Assembly: GCA_022791455.1 (NCBI GenBank)
Contig: JAAVZC010000014.1
Span: 1-64,000 of the forward strand
DNA from: Eggerthellaceae bacterium
GTDB lineage: Bacteria; Actinomycetota; Coriobacteriia; Coriobacteriales; Eggerthellaceae
Direction of reading: 5' to 3'
DNA length: 64,000 nt
Below, in pieces: positions 42,294 to 52,000 of this stretch. Position 1 is the stretch's first letter. Every line of letters starts with the position of its first letter. The position numbers and the translations under genes were made by a program. The notes beneath the pieces were generated by a model. It was not told the DNA's origin. It saw only the letters and a list, made by a program, of their open reading frames with translations, and ran no database searches.

Positions 42294-42334
42294 CAAAATA
42301 AAAGTGACTTGCTCATAATTAAGCAAGTCACTTT
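42294..42334 (-). terminator. Terminator of purL
   Basis: A perfect 13-bp stem (42301-42313 with 42322-42334) is followed on the minus strand by TATTTTGG, 23 bp past the purL stop. Because of the A/T ends it may also work in the opposite direction. Confidence 0.85.
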
Positions 42335-42356
42335 GCGAACAGGATTTCCTAAGCAG

Positions 42357-45300
42357 CTAGCCGAAGTAGGCCACACCGCCTTCGAAGATGGGCTGGTACA
42401 TGGTTTGGCCGGGGACGTTCTTGTACAGGCCGGCACCGCTGCGCTCCGAGTGGCCCATCTTGCCCAGCACGCGGCCGTCGGGGCTGGTGATGCCCTCGAT
42501 GGCCAGCAGGCTGCCATTGGGGTTCACGCGCAGATCCATGGAAGGCACGCCGGCAGCGTCCACGTACTGGGTGGCCACCTGGCCGTTTGCCACCAGCTGC
42601 TCCAGCAAGGCCTCCGGCGCCACGAAGCGGCCCTCGCCATGGGAGATGGCCACGGTGGCAATATCCCCCACCGCCATCTGGCTAAACCAGGGCGACAGGT
42701 TCGAGCACACCCGCGTGTCCACCAATCGGCTCTGGTGACGGCCAATCTCGTTGAAGGTGAGGGTGGCGCACTCCGCGTCCATGGGGCGGATGTCGCCGTA
42801 GGGCACCAGACCCAGCTTCACCAGCGCCTGGAAGCCGTTGCAAATGCCCAGCATCAGGCCGTCGCGCTGCTGCAGCAGACGGCGCACCGCCTCGGTCACT
42901 TCCGGCGCGCGGAAGAAGGCAGTGATGAACTTGGCGGAGCCATCCGGCTCATCGCCGCCGGAGAAACCGCCGGGAATCATGACGATTTGCGACCGATCAA
43001 TGGCCTCCGCCAGCTGCCGCACGCTCTGGGCTACCGCCTCGGGCGAGAGATTGTTCACAATGAGGGTCTCGGGCACGGCACCGGCGCGGCGGAAGGCAGC
43101 GGCGGTGTCGAACTCGCAGTTGTTGCCGGGGAACACCGGGATGATCACGCGCGGCTTGCCGGCATCTTCGCCCAGTAGCGCCGGCCCGTGATACGTTGCG
43201 CCACAGCCAGCCGTGTAGCTGATTTGGGGCACTTCCTCCACCGGCGCGTCGGCGGAGGTGCGATACGGGAACACCCCTTCGATGCCGCTTTCCCACACTT
43301 CTTGCAAGTGGGCCAAATCCAGCACTTCGCCGGCCGCCGCCATCTGGTAGGCCTCCGTGGTCTTGCCCAAGATGCGGCAGGCCACCATGCCATCGCTGTC
43401 CGGCAACTGCGCACCTTCGGCCAGCTCCACCACAAAGGATCCGTAAGCCGGCGCGAACAGGGCCGCCTCGGTAAGGGCCGGGTTCAGTTCCACGCCAATG
43501 CGATTGCCCACGGCCATCTTGAACAGCGCCTCGGCCGCGCCGCCGTATCCAACGGTGGAAACCGCCAGCGCACTGCCGTTGCCGATGAGCTCCTCCACCG
43601 TATCCAGAGCCTCGGTGATGGCCATCTTACGGGGCAGGATGCCGCCGTCGGTGCGGGGCACGATGAGGGCGATGTCGTGGCCGGCGCTCTTGAACTCCGG
43701 CGAGGTCACCCGCGACACCGGCCCCACCGCCGTCGCGAAGGAGACAAGCGTAGGCGGCACATCCAGATCCTCGAAAGAGCCAGACATGGAGTCCTTGCCG
43801 CCGATGGCGCCCACCTCCAAATCAAGCTGGGCCATGAGCGCGCCCAGCACCGCCGAAACCGGCTTGCCCCAGCGCTCGGGGTCTTGGCGCAGCTTCTCGA
43901 AGTACTCCTGGAAGGTGAGGTACATGTTGCGCCGCTCGAAACCGCTGGCCACCAACTTTGCCACCGACTCCACCACGGCAATGTAGGCGCCCAGGTACGG
44001 GTCCGCCTCGGAAAGGTAGGGGTTAAAGCCCCAGGCCATGCCGGAGCAGGTGGTAGTCTCGCCGTCCACGGGGAACTTCGCCGCCATGGCCAACGCCGGG
44101 GTCAGCTGGTACTTGCCGCCGAAGGGCATGAGCACCGTGGCCGCGCCAATGGTGGAGTCGAAGCGCTCGGAGAGCCCCTTGTTCGAGGCCACGTTGATGT
44201 CCGAGAGCAGCGCTTCCATCTTCTGGCCGAAGGTCTCGCCCGGCCAAGTGCGCTCATAGGCCACACCCGGCTGAATTTCCACATTGGCGTGCTTCGCCGC
44301 GCCGTTCGAGGCCAGGAATTCGCGAGAAACGTCCACGATGTCCACGCCGTTCCAGGTCATGCGCACCCGCGGCTCGGCGGTCACCGTGGCGATGGGGGTG
44401 GCCTCCAGGTTCTCTTCGTGGGCCAGCGCGATGAAGGTGTCCACGTCCTCGGGCGCCAGCGCCACCGCCATGCGCTCCTGACTCTCGGAAATGGCCAGCT
44501 CGGTGCCGTCAAGGCCCTCGTACTTCTTGGGAACGGCGTTCAGGTTGATGGCCAGGCCGTCCGCCAGCTCGCCCACGGCAACGGACACGCCGCCGGCGCC
44601 GAAATCGTTGCAGCGCTTGATCATGCGGCAGGCATCACCGCGACGGAACAGGCGCTGGATCTTGCGCTCCACCGGCGCGTTGCCCTTCTGCACCTCCGCT
44701 CCGCACGTTTCGATAGAGCTCAGGGAGTGGGCCTTGGAAGAACCAGTAGCCCCGCCGATGCCGTCACGGCCAGTCCGGCCGCCCAGCAGCACCACCACAT
44801 CCCCGGGGGCCGGGGTCTCGCGGCGCACGTGGTCAGCCGGCGTGGCGCCCACCACCGCGCCAATTTCCATGCGCTTGGCGGCGTAGCCGGGGTGGTACAG
44901 CTCGTTCACCTGGCCGGTGGCCAGGCCAATCTGATTGCCGTAAGAGGAATAGCCGGCCGCCGCCGTGGTCACCAGCTTGCGCTGGGGCAGTTTGCCCTCA
45001 AGCGTCTCCGAAACCGGCACCGTGGGGTCGGCCGCGCCCGTGACGCGCATGGCCTGGTACACGTAGCTGCGGCCGGAAAGTGGGTCGCGAATGGCGCCGC
45101 CCACGCAAGTGGCCGCACCGCCGAAGGGCTCAATCTCGGTGGGGTGGTTGTGGGTCTCGTTCTTGAACAGGTACAGCCAGTCCTGGTCTTCCCCGTCCAC
45201 ATCCACCGTGCACTTCACCGTGCAGGCGTTGATCTCCTCGGACTCGTCCAGACCGGTCAGGATGCCCTGCGCCTTCAGCCAGCGAGCGCCGATGGTGCCC

Positions 45301-46100
45301 ATGTCCATGAGGCACAGCGGCTTCTCGTCGCGGCCCAGTTCGTGGCGCAGGCCCAGGTACTTGTCGAATGCCAGCTGCACCTTCGGGTCTTCAATGTGCA
45401 CCTCGTCGAGCACCGTGCCGAAGGTGGTGTGGCGGCAGTGGTCGGACCAGTAGGTGTCGATCATCTTGATCTCGGTGATGGTGGGGTTGCGCCCCTCTTT
45501 CGCGAAGTACTCCTGGCAGCACTTGATGTCCGCCAAGTCCATGGCCAGACCGCGCTCGGCGATGAACTGCGCCAGGCCCGCCTCGTCCAGCTGCAGAAAG
45601 CCCTCGAGCGTCTCCACCATGGGCGGCTCCGGAAACTCCATGGCCAGCGTCAGGCAATCCTCCAGCGACGCCTCGCGCGCCTCCACCGGGTTGATGACAT
45701 AGGCCTTCACCTTCGCCACTTCCTCCGGGGTCAGGTTGCCCTCCAGCACGTACACCTTCGCTGAGCGCACGAGCGGCCGCTCCCCTTGCGAGAGCAGCTG
45801 CACGCATTCGCTGGCCGATTCCGCGCGCTGGTCGAACTGGCCCGGCAGGTACTCCACGGCGAACACGACGCCATCAGTTTCCGGAAGCTGGTAGGTCACG
45901 GTGTCGGATTGCGGCTCGCTGAACACGGTGGGCACCGTTTGCGCGAACAACTCGTCGCTGATGCCTTCCACGTCGTAGCGGTTCAACAGGCGAACATTCT
46001 CAAGAGCGTCCAGCTCCAGCAGCGTTTTCAGCTCGGAGGTCAGCTGCTGCGCCTCCACGTCGAAGCCGGGCTTTTTCTCCACATACACGCGTGAAACCAT
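42357..46100 (-). CDS. purL: Phosphoribosylformylglycinamidine synthase, single-chain (PurL-PurQ fusion)
   Basis: This 1247-residue cytosolic enzyme makes FGAM from FGAR, glutamine and ATP in purine synthesis. The N-terminal PurS-like part (VSRVYVEKKPGFDVEAQQL) leads into two AIRS-type halves with DTYWSDHCRHTTF, FKNETHNHPTEIEPFGGAATCVGG and GGRTGRDGIGGATGSSK. The C-terminal amidotransferase (about 985-1247) contains VFPGNNCEFDTAAAFRRAG, GGFSGGDEPDG, the nucleophile in LGICNGFQ, and the His in SHGEGRF. This is the long clostridial/coriobacterial form. The ATG at 46100 was chosen over one 15 codons earlier because GGAGG lies upstream and other members start at MVSRVYVEK. A PurF-like gene lies 8 kb away. 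Confidence 0.96.
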   Translation of the reverse strand: MVSRVYVEKKPGFDVEAQQLTSELKTLLELDALENVRLLNRYDVEGISDELFAQTVPTVFSEPQSDTVTYQLPETDGVVFAVEYLPGQFDQRAESASECVQLLSQGERPLVRSAKVYVLEGNLTPEEVAKVKAYVINPVEAREASLEDCLTLAMEFPEPPMVETLEGFLQLDEAGLAQFIAERGLAMDLADIKCCQEYFAKEGRNPTITEIKMIDTYWSDHCRHTTFGTVLDEVHIEDPKVQLAFDKYLGLRHELGRDEKPLCLMDMGTIGARWLKAQGILTGLDESEEINACTVKCTVDVDGEDQDWLYLFKNETHNHPTEIEPFGGAATCVGGAIRDPLSGRSYVYQAMRVTGAADPTVPVSETLEGKLPQRKLVTTAAAGYSSYGNQIGLATGQVNELYHPGYAAKRMEIGAVVGATPADHVRRETPAPGDVVVLLGGRTGRDGIGGATGSSKAHSLSSIETCGAEVQKGNAPVERKIQRLFRRGDACRMIKRCNDFGAGGVSVAVGELADGLAINLNAVPKKYEGLDGTELAISESQERMAVALAPEDVDTFIALAHEENLEATPIATVTAEPRVRMTWNGVDIVDVSREFLASNGAAKHANVEIQPGVAYERTWPGETFGQKMEALLSDINVASNKGLSERFDSTIGAATVLMPFGGKYQLTPALAMAAKFPVDGETTTCSGMAWGFNPYLSEADPYLGAYIAVVESVAKLVASGFERRNMYLTFQEYFEKLRQDPERWGKPVSAVLGALMAQLDLEVGAIGGKDSMSGSFEDLDVPPTLVSFATAVGPVSRVTSPEFKSAGHDIALIVPRTDGGILPRKMAITEALDTVEELIGNGSALAVSTVGYGGAAEALFKMAVGNRIGVELNPALTEAALFAPAYGSFVVELAEGAQLPDSDGMVACRILGKTTEAYQMAAAGEVLDLAHLQEVWESGIEGVFPYRTSADAPVEEVPQISYTAGCGATYHGPALLGEDAGKPRVIIPVFPGNNCEFDTAAAFRRAGAVPETLIVNNLSPEAVAQSVRQLAEAIDRSQIVMIPGGFSGGDEPDGSAKFITAFFRAPEVTEAVRRLLQQRDGLMLGICNGFQALVKLGLVPYGDIRPMDAECATLTFNEIGRHQSRLVDTRVCSNLSPWFSQMAVGDIATVAISHGEGRFVAPEALLEQLVANGQVATQYVDAAGVPSMDLRVNPNGSLLAIEGITSPDGRVLGKMGHSERSGAGLYKNVPGQTMYQPIFEGGVAYFG

Positions 46101-46165
46101 ACTTTTCACAGCCTCCGTTTGGTCGAGGAAACAGATGCTGTACATGATAAAGGTTGTCTAGGGTT

Positions 46166-46903
46166 CTACCAGTTCTCGAGGGGGAAATATTCCTTTAGCG
46201 CAATGCCCGTTTCATCGATGGAGAAGTTCGCCTGCCACAGCTCCACGCCGGCGGCTTCGCAGGCGCGGACGGTGGATTGCACCTCGTCGTAGGTGGTGCC
46301 ATGGTAGAACTGGAAGCCGAAGTTGTCGTAGTAGAGGCAGTAGAGGATGACGGCGCGCTCGTGATCCGCCAGGCTGGCGGCCAACTCGCGCAAGTGGCGC
46401 ACGGCCCGTTCGGTGGAGGAAAAGGGCGCCTCCGGCAGGCGCGGCACATAGGTGGGAACCTCCGTCTGAATTTGCACCATGGGAGTCTTCACTTCCAGAT
46501 AGAGGGCGTCGTTCACCAGGAAATCCAGCTTCGAGGCCCCCAGCGGCACTTCGCGGCGCACCTGGCGCACCGGCCCCAGCAGCGCGTCGAAGGCACCGGT
46601 TTTCAGGAAGTGCTCCACGTAGCGATTCGAGGCGTTCTGGTTGATGCCGATCCAGCGCTTCTGCGGTTCTTCCGGCCGGTCGAGGGAAAAGGCCTCCACC
46701 GTAAGCGGCATCTTGCGCTTGGGATTGTGACTGTCGGAAACCAGGCACGGGCGGCCGCTCAAGTCCAGCCCGCCAATGCGGGACACCACCGGGCAATGGC
46801 AGCGCACTTCTTCCCCATTGGGAAAGCGCACGTCCATAATGAACCGGTTCGGCCGCGCCAGAACAACCCCCTCCCGCAACGGCTCAGGAAACGCTAGCTC
46901 CAC
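46166..46903 (-). CDS. sfsA: SfsA family DNA/RNA-binding nuclease-like protein
   Basis: This 245-residue protein reads VELAFPEPLREGVVLARPNRFIMDV, then CHCPVVSRIGGLDLSGRPCLVSDS, KRWIGINQNASNRYVEHFL, and the catalytic-type block SKLDFLVNDALYLEVKTPM, which fits the SfsA nuclease-like fold (Asp and Glu-x-Lys). In other SfsA proteins the sequence after this is VE-K-(S/N)-V-T-L; here it is LEVKTPMVQ. The GTG start at 46903 overlaps the last 10 bp of murB. A much longer reading frame extends back through murB but is a shadow. The biological role of SfsA is poorly defined (sugar-fermentation stimulation in E. coli). Confidence 0.88.
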   Translation of the reverse strand: MELAFPEPLREGVVLARPNRFIMDVRFPNGEEVRCHCPVVSRIGGLDLSGRPCLVSDSHNPKRKMPLTVEAFSLDRPEEPQKRWIGINQNASNRYVEHFLKTGAFDALLGPVRQVRREVPLGASKLDFLVNDALYLEVKTPMVQIQTEVPTYVPRLPEAPFSSTERAVRHLRELAASLADHERAVILYCLYYDNFGFQFYHGTTYDEVQSTVRACEAAGVELWQANFSIDETGIALKEYFPLENW

Positions 46904-47799
46904 AGACGGACTTCCGGTTCTAGGTCTACTCCAAACTGGGATTTCACTTCCGATTGCACCAGGGCGATGAGGTCCAGTACGTCTTGGGCGGTGGCACCGC
47001 CGGTATTCACCACGAAGCCGGCGTGCTTCTCCGACACTTGCGCGCCACCCACGCTTCTGCCCTGCATGCCCGCGTCCTGAATAAGCTTGCCGGCGAAATA
47101 GCCCTCCGGTCGCTTGAAGGTGGAGCCGGCAGAGGGCATCTCCAGCGGCTGCTTCTCTTCGCGACGGCGGCGCAGGTCGTCCATGCGCTCCTGGATGGCG
47201 GCAGGGTCGTCCGGCCGCAGTTGCAGCGTTGCCCCCAGCACCAGCCAGCCCTTTTCCATCATAAGGCTGTGACGATAGCCGAACTGGGCCTCCCCCGCCG
47301 GCACTTCGCGCACGTCGCCGTCGTGGGTCAAGCAGCACACGCTGGCACACACATCCGAGAACTGGCCGTCGTAGGCGCCGGCGTTCATGTAGGCAGCCCC
47401 GCCAATGGTGCCGGGAATGCCCGAAGCGAACTCGTACCCGGCCAGTTTTGCCGCGCAAGCGAATGCGGCCACCGCTTCATTAGTGGCTCCCGCCTGCACC
47501 CGCAACAAGTCCCCGGGCAGTTCCTCGATGGCGGCGAAGTTGTCGGCCAGCTTCAGCACCACGCCCGGCAGCCCGGCATCCGGCACCAGCACGTTCGAGC
47601 CAGCCCCCAGCACCCGCCACGGCACGCCCGCCTGGAGGCACAGCGCCGCAACAGCCACTACCGCCTCTTCGCTGCAGGGCGTCACCAGCCACTCGGCCGG
47701 CCCCCCAATGCAAAACGTCGTATGCCCCGAAAGCGGCTCCTGCGGAAACACGTTGTCGCTTCCGACCACAGATTCAAGACGAGCGCAAAAGTCCACCAT
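46894..47799 (-). CDS. murB: UDP-N-acetylenolpyruvoylglucosamine reductase
   Basis: This 301-residue FAD enzyme reduces enolpyruvyl-UDP-GlcNAc to UDP-MurNAc in peptidoglycan synthesis. The FAD part shows HTTFCIGGPAEWLV (about 25), LGAGSNVLVPDAGLPGVVL (about 60) and GIPGTIGGAAYMNAGAYDG (about 124). The C-terminal lid has PSAGSTFKRPEGYFAGKLIQDAG and VSEKHAGFVVNTGGATAQDV, typical of the type II MurB of Gram-positive bacteria. It ends inside the start of sfsA, and the upstream cysE gene lies 5 bp away, so cysE-murB-sfsA probably form one transcript. Confidence 0.96.
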   Translation of the reverse strand: MVDFCARLESVVGSDNVFPQEPLSGHTTFCIGGPAEWLVTPCSEEAVVAVAALCLQAGVPWRVLGAGSNVLVPDAGLPGVVLKLADNFAAIEELPGDLLRVQAGATNEAVAAFACAAKLAGYEFASGIPGTIGGAAYMNAGAYDGQFSDVCASVCCLTHDGDVREVPAGEAQFGYRHSLMMEKGWLVLGATLQLRPDDPAAIQERMDDLRRRREEKQPLEMPSAGSTFKRPEGYFAGKLIQDAGMQGRSVGGAQVSEKHAGFVVNTGGATAQDVLDLIALVQSEVKSQFGVDLEPEVRLWS

Positions 47800-47804
47800 G
47801 AAAT

Positions 47805-48707
47805 CTAGTCCCTCTCGCCCGGCTGACGGAGCGACACTTCCTGCGACTTCACGGAAACGCGCGAATGCGGCGGCACCGAGCTGGTCACGAATGCAGAACC
47901 GGCGATCACCGAGCCCTCGCCGATGACCGTCTCGCCGCCGAGCACGCTGGCGTTGGAGTAGATGGTCACGTTGTCCTCGATGGTGGGGTGGCGCTTCACG
48001 CCGGAAAGCCGCTGGCCGCCGCGGGTAGAGAGCGCTCCCAACGTCACGCCCTGGTAAATCTTCACGTTCTTGCCGATGGTAGTGGTCTCGCCAATCACCA
48101 CGCCGGTGCCGTGGTCGATGAAGAAGTAGTCGCCAATCTGCGCGCCGGCGCCGATGTCGATGCCGGTGCCGGAATGGGCCAGCTCGGTCATGGTGCGCGG
48201 CAGCAGCGGTACGTCCAGCTCATAGAGCACGTGCGCGATGCGGTACACGTAAATGGCATACAGCCCGGGGTAGGCAAAGATCACTTCTTCCTTCGATTCC
48301 GCCGCCGGATCGCCATCGTAAAGCGCTTGCACGTCGGTGAGCAGCGTGCGCTGGATTTCCGGCAGCTGATCGAAGAAGCGGGTGCAGATGTCGGCCGCCT
48401 GAATCTCGATGTCGGCGGTGCAGCGGCCCTGCTCGTCGGTGTACTTCAGCGCCAGGACAATCTGCTGGCGCAGCACCTTCTCGATGTTCATGAGCATATC
48501 GCCAATAAAGTAGGTGGGGCTGGTGTAGGGCGAGAGCATTTCCTCGCCGAAGTAGCCGGGGAACAGCACGCGGCGGATGTCCTTCAGCATCTTCTTGATA
48601 ACCGCGCGGTTGGGGAACTGACGCCCCGGCTTGGTGAAGAAGATCTCGTCTGCCTCGTAGTTCTTCTCGATGGCCGCCACAATGCGGTCGAGGTTGTCTC
48701 CGAACAT
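47805..48707 (-). CDS. cysE: Serine O-acetyltransferase
   Basis: This 300-residue protein has a helical N-terminal part (MFGDNLDRIVAAIEKNYEADEIFF) and a C-terminal left-handed beta-helix with hexapeptide repeats: IGAGAQIGDYFFIDHGTGVVIGETTTIGKNVKIYQGVTLGA (about 185-225) and HPTIEDNVTIYSNASVLGGETVIGEGSVIAGS. It acetylates serine with acetyl-CoA, the first step of cysteine synthesis. The long, EpsC-like N-terminus is usual in anaerobes. The ATG at 48707 has GGGGGAG six bases upstream; an earlier in-frame start lies in repeat-free spacer. No cysK is present in the window. Confidence 0.93.
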   Translation of the reverse strand: MFGDNLDRIVAAIEKNYEADEIFFTKPGRQFPNRAVIKKMLKDIRRVLFPGYFGEEMLSPYTSPTYFIGDMLMNIEKVLRQQIVLALKYTDEQGRCTADIEIQAADICTRFFDQLPEIQRTLLTDVQALYDGDPAAESKEEVIFAYPGLYAIYVYRIAHVLYELDVPLLPRTMTELAHSGTGIDIGAGAQIGDYFFIDHGTGVVIGETTTIGKNVKIYQGVTLGALSTRGGQRLSGVKRHPTIEDNVTIYSNASVLGGETVIGEGSVIAGSAFVTSSVPPHSRVSVKSQEVSLRQPGERD

Positions 48708-49074
48708 CGCACTCCCCCTTCGAGGGCTCCGTGGGCCGGATGAGCAGCCCCGCCGGGCCCGCAGCAATCCGCGCCATTTGCTGATTGCCTCCATTGTTCC
48801 ACAACTGCCCCCGCCCCGTGCCGCAGAGCGCCCCTCTCCGCTTCAAAACCAGAAGCGAACAGCCTCAGGTTCCGCCTTCCATCAACGAAGTGGCTGGAAT
48901 CGTGCGGTATTCCAGCCACCGGGAAATTGACTGGCCGCAAAACTTCGAAAAATCGACTAAACCTGGCCAGGAGCGACCCTTTGCGCACTTCCGATGGCCC
49001 AATTCGCAGCGGGAAGATGACAAGTGGCTGGAATACCGCACAATTCCAGCCACGTGCCAGAGAGAAAAGCGTTG
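48708..49074. other. Intergenic region between the surface-protein gene and cysE
   Basis: This 367-bp gap contains no credible gene. Most of its half nearest the surface-protein gene is filled by the 164-bp repeat at 48890-49053, which ends 21 bp past that gene's stop. The rest (48708-48889) should hold the cysE promoter, but no clear -10/-35 pair is seen. Confidence 0.55.
48890..49053. repeat. 164-bp repeat with palindromic 30-bp ends, copy 1
   Basis: Both ends are the same 30-bp palindrome: GTGGCTGGAAT, an 8-bp loop, ATTCCAGCCAC (48890-48919 and 49024-49053). The two ends are inverted with respect to each other by their loops, differing at one base. The interior carries CTGGCCGCAAAACTTCGAAAAAT and GCGGGAAGATGACAA. 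A second copy of exactly the same length is at 53632-53795. The two copies bracket the surface-protein gene in the same orientation. Confidence 0.8.
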
Positions 49075-52000
49075 CTACGCCTCGTTTTCCTGCTTACGAC
49101 GGCGCGTGACGAGGGCGAACCAACCGCCAACAGCTGCGACAACGACCGCCGCTGCCCCGAGAGCCCAGCCCCAAGGCGTGCTCTCCTCGAGGGCAGTCTG
49201 GGCAAGCGGAGTCTCGTCGTCGGAAATGGCCTGCTGCGCCGCAACAGAAGAGGAGCCATTGGCAGCGGACGCGGCGCCGGAAGACGACGACGCTTTACCG
49301 GTGACCGGCCGCTCCTCGAACGGCGAAACGGCAGATTCGTCCTCGGTTGCATCGACAGCCGCCGAGCGCCCGTGACGATCCACGGCGCCGTCGGCACCTC
49401 TCCCCGCCCGATCGGCGCGCGCAGGCCTGCCGCCCCTCACGCGGCCGCTCTCGCGATTGCCAGCGTTTTCGCCTTGCGCCGACGGGCGAATCGCGCCCGG
49501 TCCACCCGATTGCCCAGCTCCCGCTGCTTCCGGGGTTCCGTTGCCCTGCACGGAGCCGGACGGCTTCGATGCGCCGCTCGGTCGCGAGGGACTTGCGGGT
49601 ACGGAAGGCTTCGCCGAGTCGGAAGGCTGAGCCGGGCGCACGGGATCAACGGGGCTCACCGGCTCCACGGGGTCAACAGGCTCCACCGGATCAACCGGAT
49701 CAACCGGCTCGGGCAGCTCCTCTTCCCAGAACGAGCCACCGGTAAGGGCGTTCCCCGCTGCGATCAGCTCTTCTTTCGCCGTATTCAGCCGCGACACCGT
49801 CGGCTCCACGCTCGACAGCACGGCATTGGCCTGCGCCAGCGCCTCCTGGAAGGGAGCCCATAGCTCGCTTTCGCCATACTGGCTCGCGCTTACTTCCTCG
49901 GCCGCTTTGATTACCTTGTCCAGCGCTAACAATGCCTGGAACACCTCATGCTCGCCCTCGATATCGCCAATCAGCTCCCCAAGCGTGTAATAGCGGTTGT
50001 ATTCAGTTACGATGGCCTTGTGGTCGATGCGAATGCTCTGCGCTTGCATGACGTCCAGGAACTTGTCCAGCAGCGACTCGCTAAAGCCGCACATGACCAT
50101 GAACTCGGTAGCGGGAATGCCGCCGTCGTAGTCTTCCGCCGAAGCTTCGAACCCAGAGAGGCCAGCCAAATAGCCAATTTCCTGACCCAGATCGGCGCTC
50201 GTCACCGTTTCCGCATCAACGCCCAGCTCACCCAAGATGGCGCGAATGTGGGCGCCGCGGGCGGTATCGGCCCCCAAGTTGTACAGGAGCACCTTGCAAG
50301 GCGGCAGTTCTTCGCCCGCCTCCAGTACGGGGATGGAGGAGGCCACGTAGTCCACTTCCTCCCCTTCCCATTCGGTGTGGGGAAGGCGCAGCTTGGCGAA
50401 CAGGCGATACCCCGGCTTCAGTTCCACCCAGTCGTAGAGGTTCACCGTCACTTCGCCGCGAGTCTCTTCGCCGAAGTTGCTGTTCAGCTGTCCAACCCGC
50501 TGGGCAATGCCGTAGTTTTCCCACAGCTCACCTTCCTCAATTTCCTCGTCGGAATAGCGGGCGGGCACCTGGTACACGCTCACGTCGCAATAGAAGTCGT
50601 CCATCTCCCGGTACTCGTCGGCGTAGCGCACGGTCAGGTCCACCGTCTTCGCATCGGTTGTCACCGCTGCGTTGCCGAAGGTCACCGTGGGCGTGCCCCA
50701 GTCCGGCGACGCCTCCACCGTCACAACCGAAGAGCGCGACTCCTTACCGCCGGCCGTCAGCACCACCTGCAGCCGATCACCCGCCGCTAGCTTGCCGGGG
50801 CCAAGATAGATGCTCTTCGCCGCATCGGAGCGATAGAGGGTTCCAGAAGAAAGAGCCGTGGCCTGGGAAAGATCCGCCTCATCGGGCCCCAAACGGTACA
50901 ACGTGTACGCGCCTTCGTCAGCGGAATCGAACGTCAGGGAGGCCTTCACCGTGGTCATGCCCGCTGTGATCTTCGGGGAGGTGATGACCGCCACCGGCTG
51001 TTGCTTCTGGGGCGCAGCCGCCACGGAGCAAGGCTGTGACACGCAGGTCACCGTTGTGCCGCCGCCGAACACCAGCAGCTCGGCCACCACCTTACCACCT
51101 GCTACCAGCTTGTCTTCGCCAAACGTGATGCGCTGGCTGTTGGCAGAGGGGGTGATGAATTCGGAATAGATGCGGTCGTCGGCGGACCAAGTGTCGCCGT
51201 CATAGCTGTACACGTTCAAGCGCGCGGTCTTTTCCGGATCGAAGTTCACGAGCGCCCAAAAGTCACTGCGATCGGCCGTCAGGTTCTGGGTGACTATCTC
51301 CACCTGCGGCTCTATCGCCTGCGTGGCGTCGGAAACGATGGGCAGCAGGGTGCCGTATTTGTATGCCGTGACATCGGTGTCGGCGTCGTACTTGTACAGG
51401 TGCGCCATAACCGACTGGCCCGCCTTCAGCCTGCCGGCGGGAATGCTCAGCGTATAGCGGCCCGCGCCGGTAAACAGGGTTTGAGCCACCTGCGTGCGGC
51501 TGTCAGCGTCGGTTTCGGAAGCGGGGCCCGTGGTGAGGATGAGGCGGCCGCCCTCGAATGCGGCGCAGCCGGAAATGTCAACGGTAAGCTCTGTAGCGCT
51601 TTCACTCGCCGTTTCGCCCTGTAGCACCACCTCGTCGCGGGACATGTCGGCCACCGTGATGGGGGCCGAGCAGTAGTCGATGTCGGCGTTGTAGTACTTC
51701 ACGTTCACGCAAAGCTGCTCGCCGGCGGTGAGGGTTGCATCGCTCAAGTCCAGCACCACTTCGCCCTGATCAACCAGGTATTTCGCTGCAACCACTCCCA
51801 CAAAATCGGTGGTCGGGGTGCCGTCCGCGTTCATCTTCCGCAGCTGGACCGCGTTGATCACCTTATCCGCCAGCGACGGCTCCGTCAGCCGCACGCTTAG
51901 CCGCAGCTCCTTGCTCGCCGTAGTGAGCGGTGAGAGCACCTCCAGCTCCACCGGCACGTACGCGTCCACGGACACAGGCGCTGTTTGGGCAATGGGCTGG

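Noticed and set aside
46904..47458. N-terminal extension of sfsA to 430 residues
   Set aside because: It lies wholly inside murB in another frame and adds low-complexity Arg/Gly/Ala sequence; SfsA proteins are about 230-250 residues.
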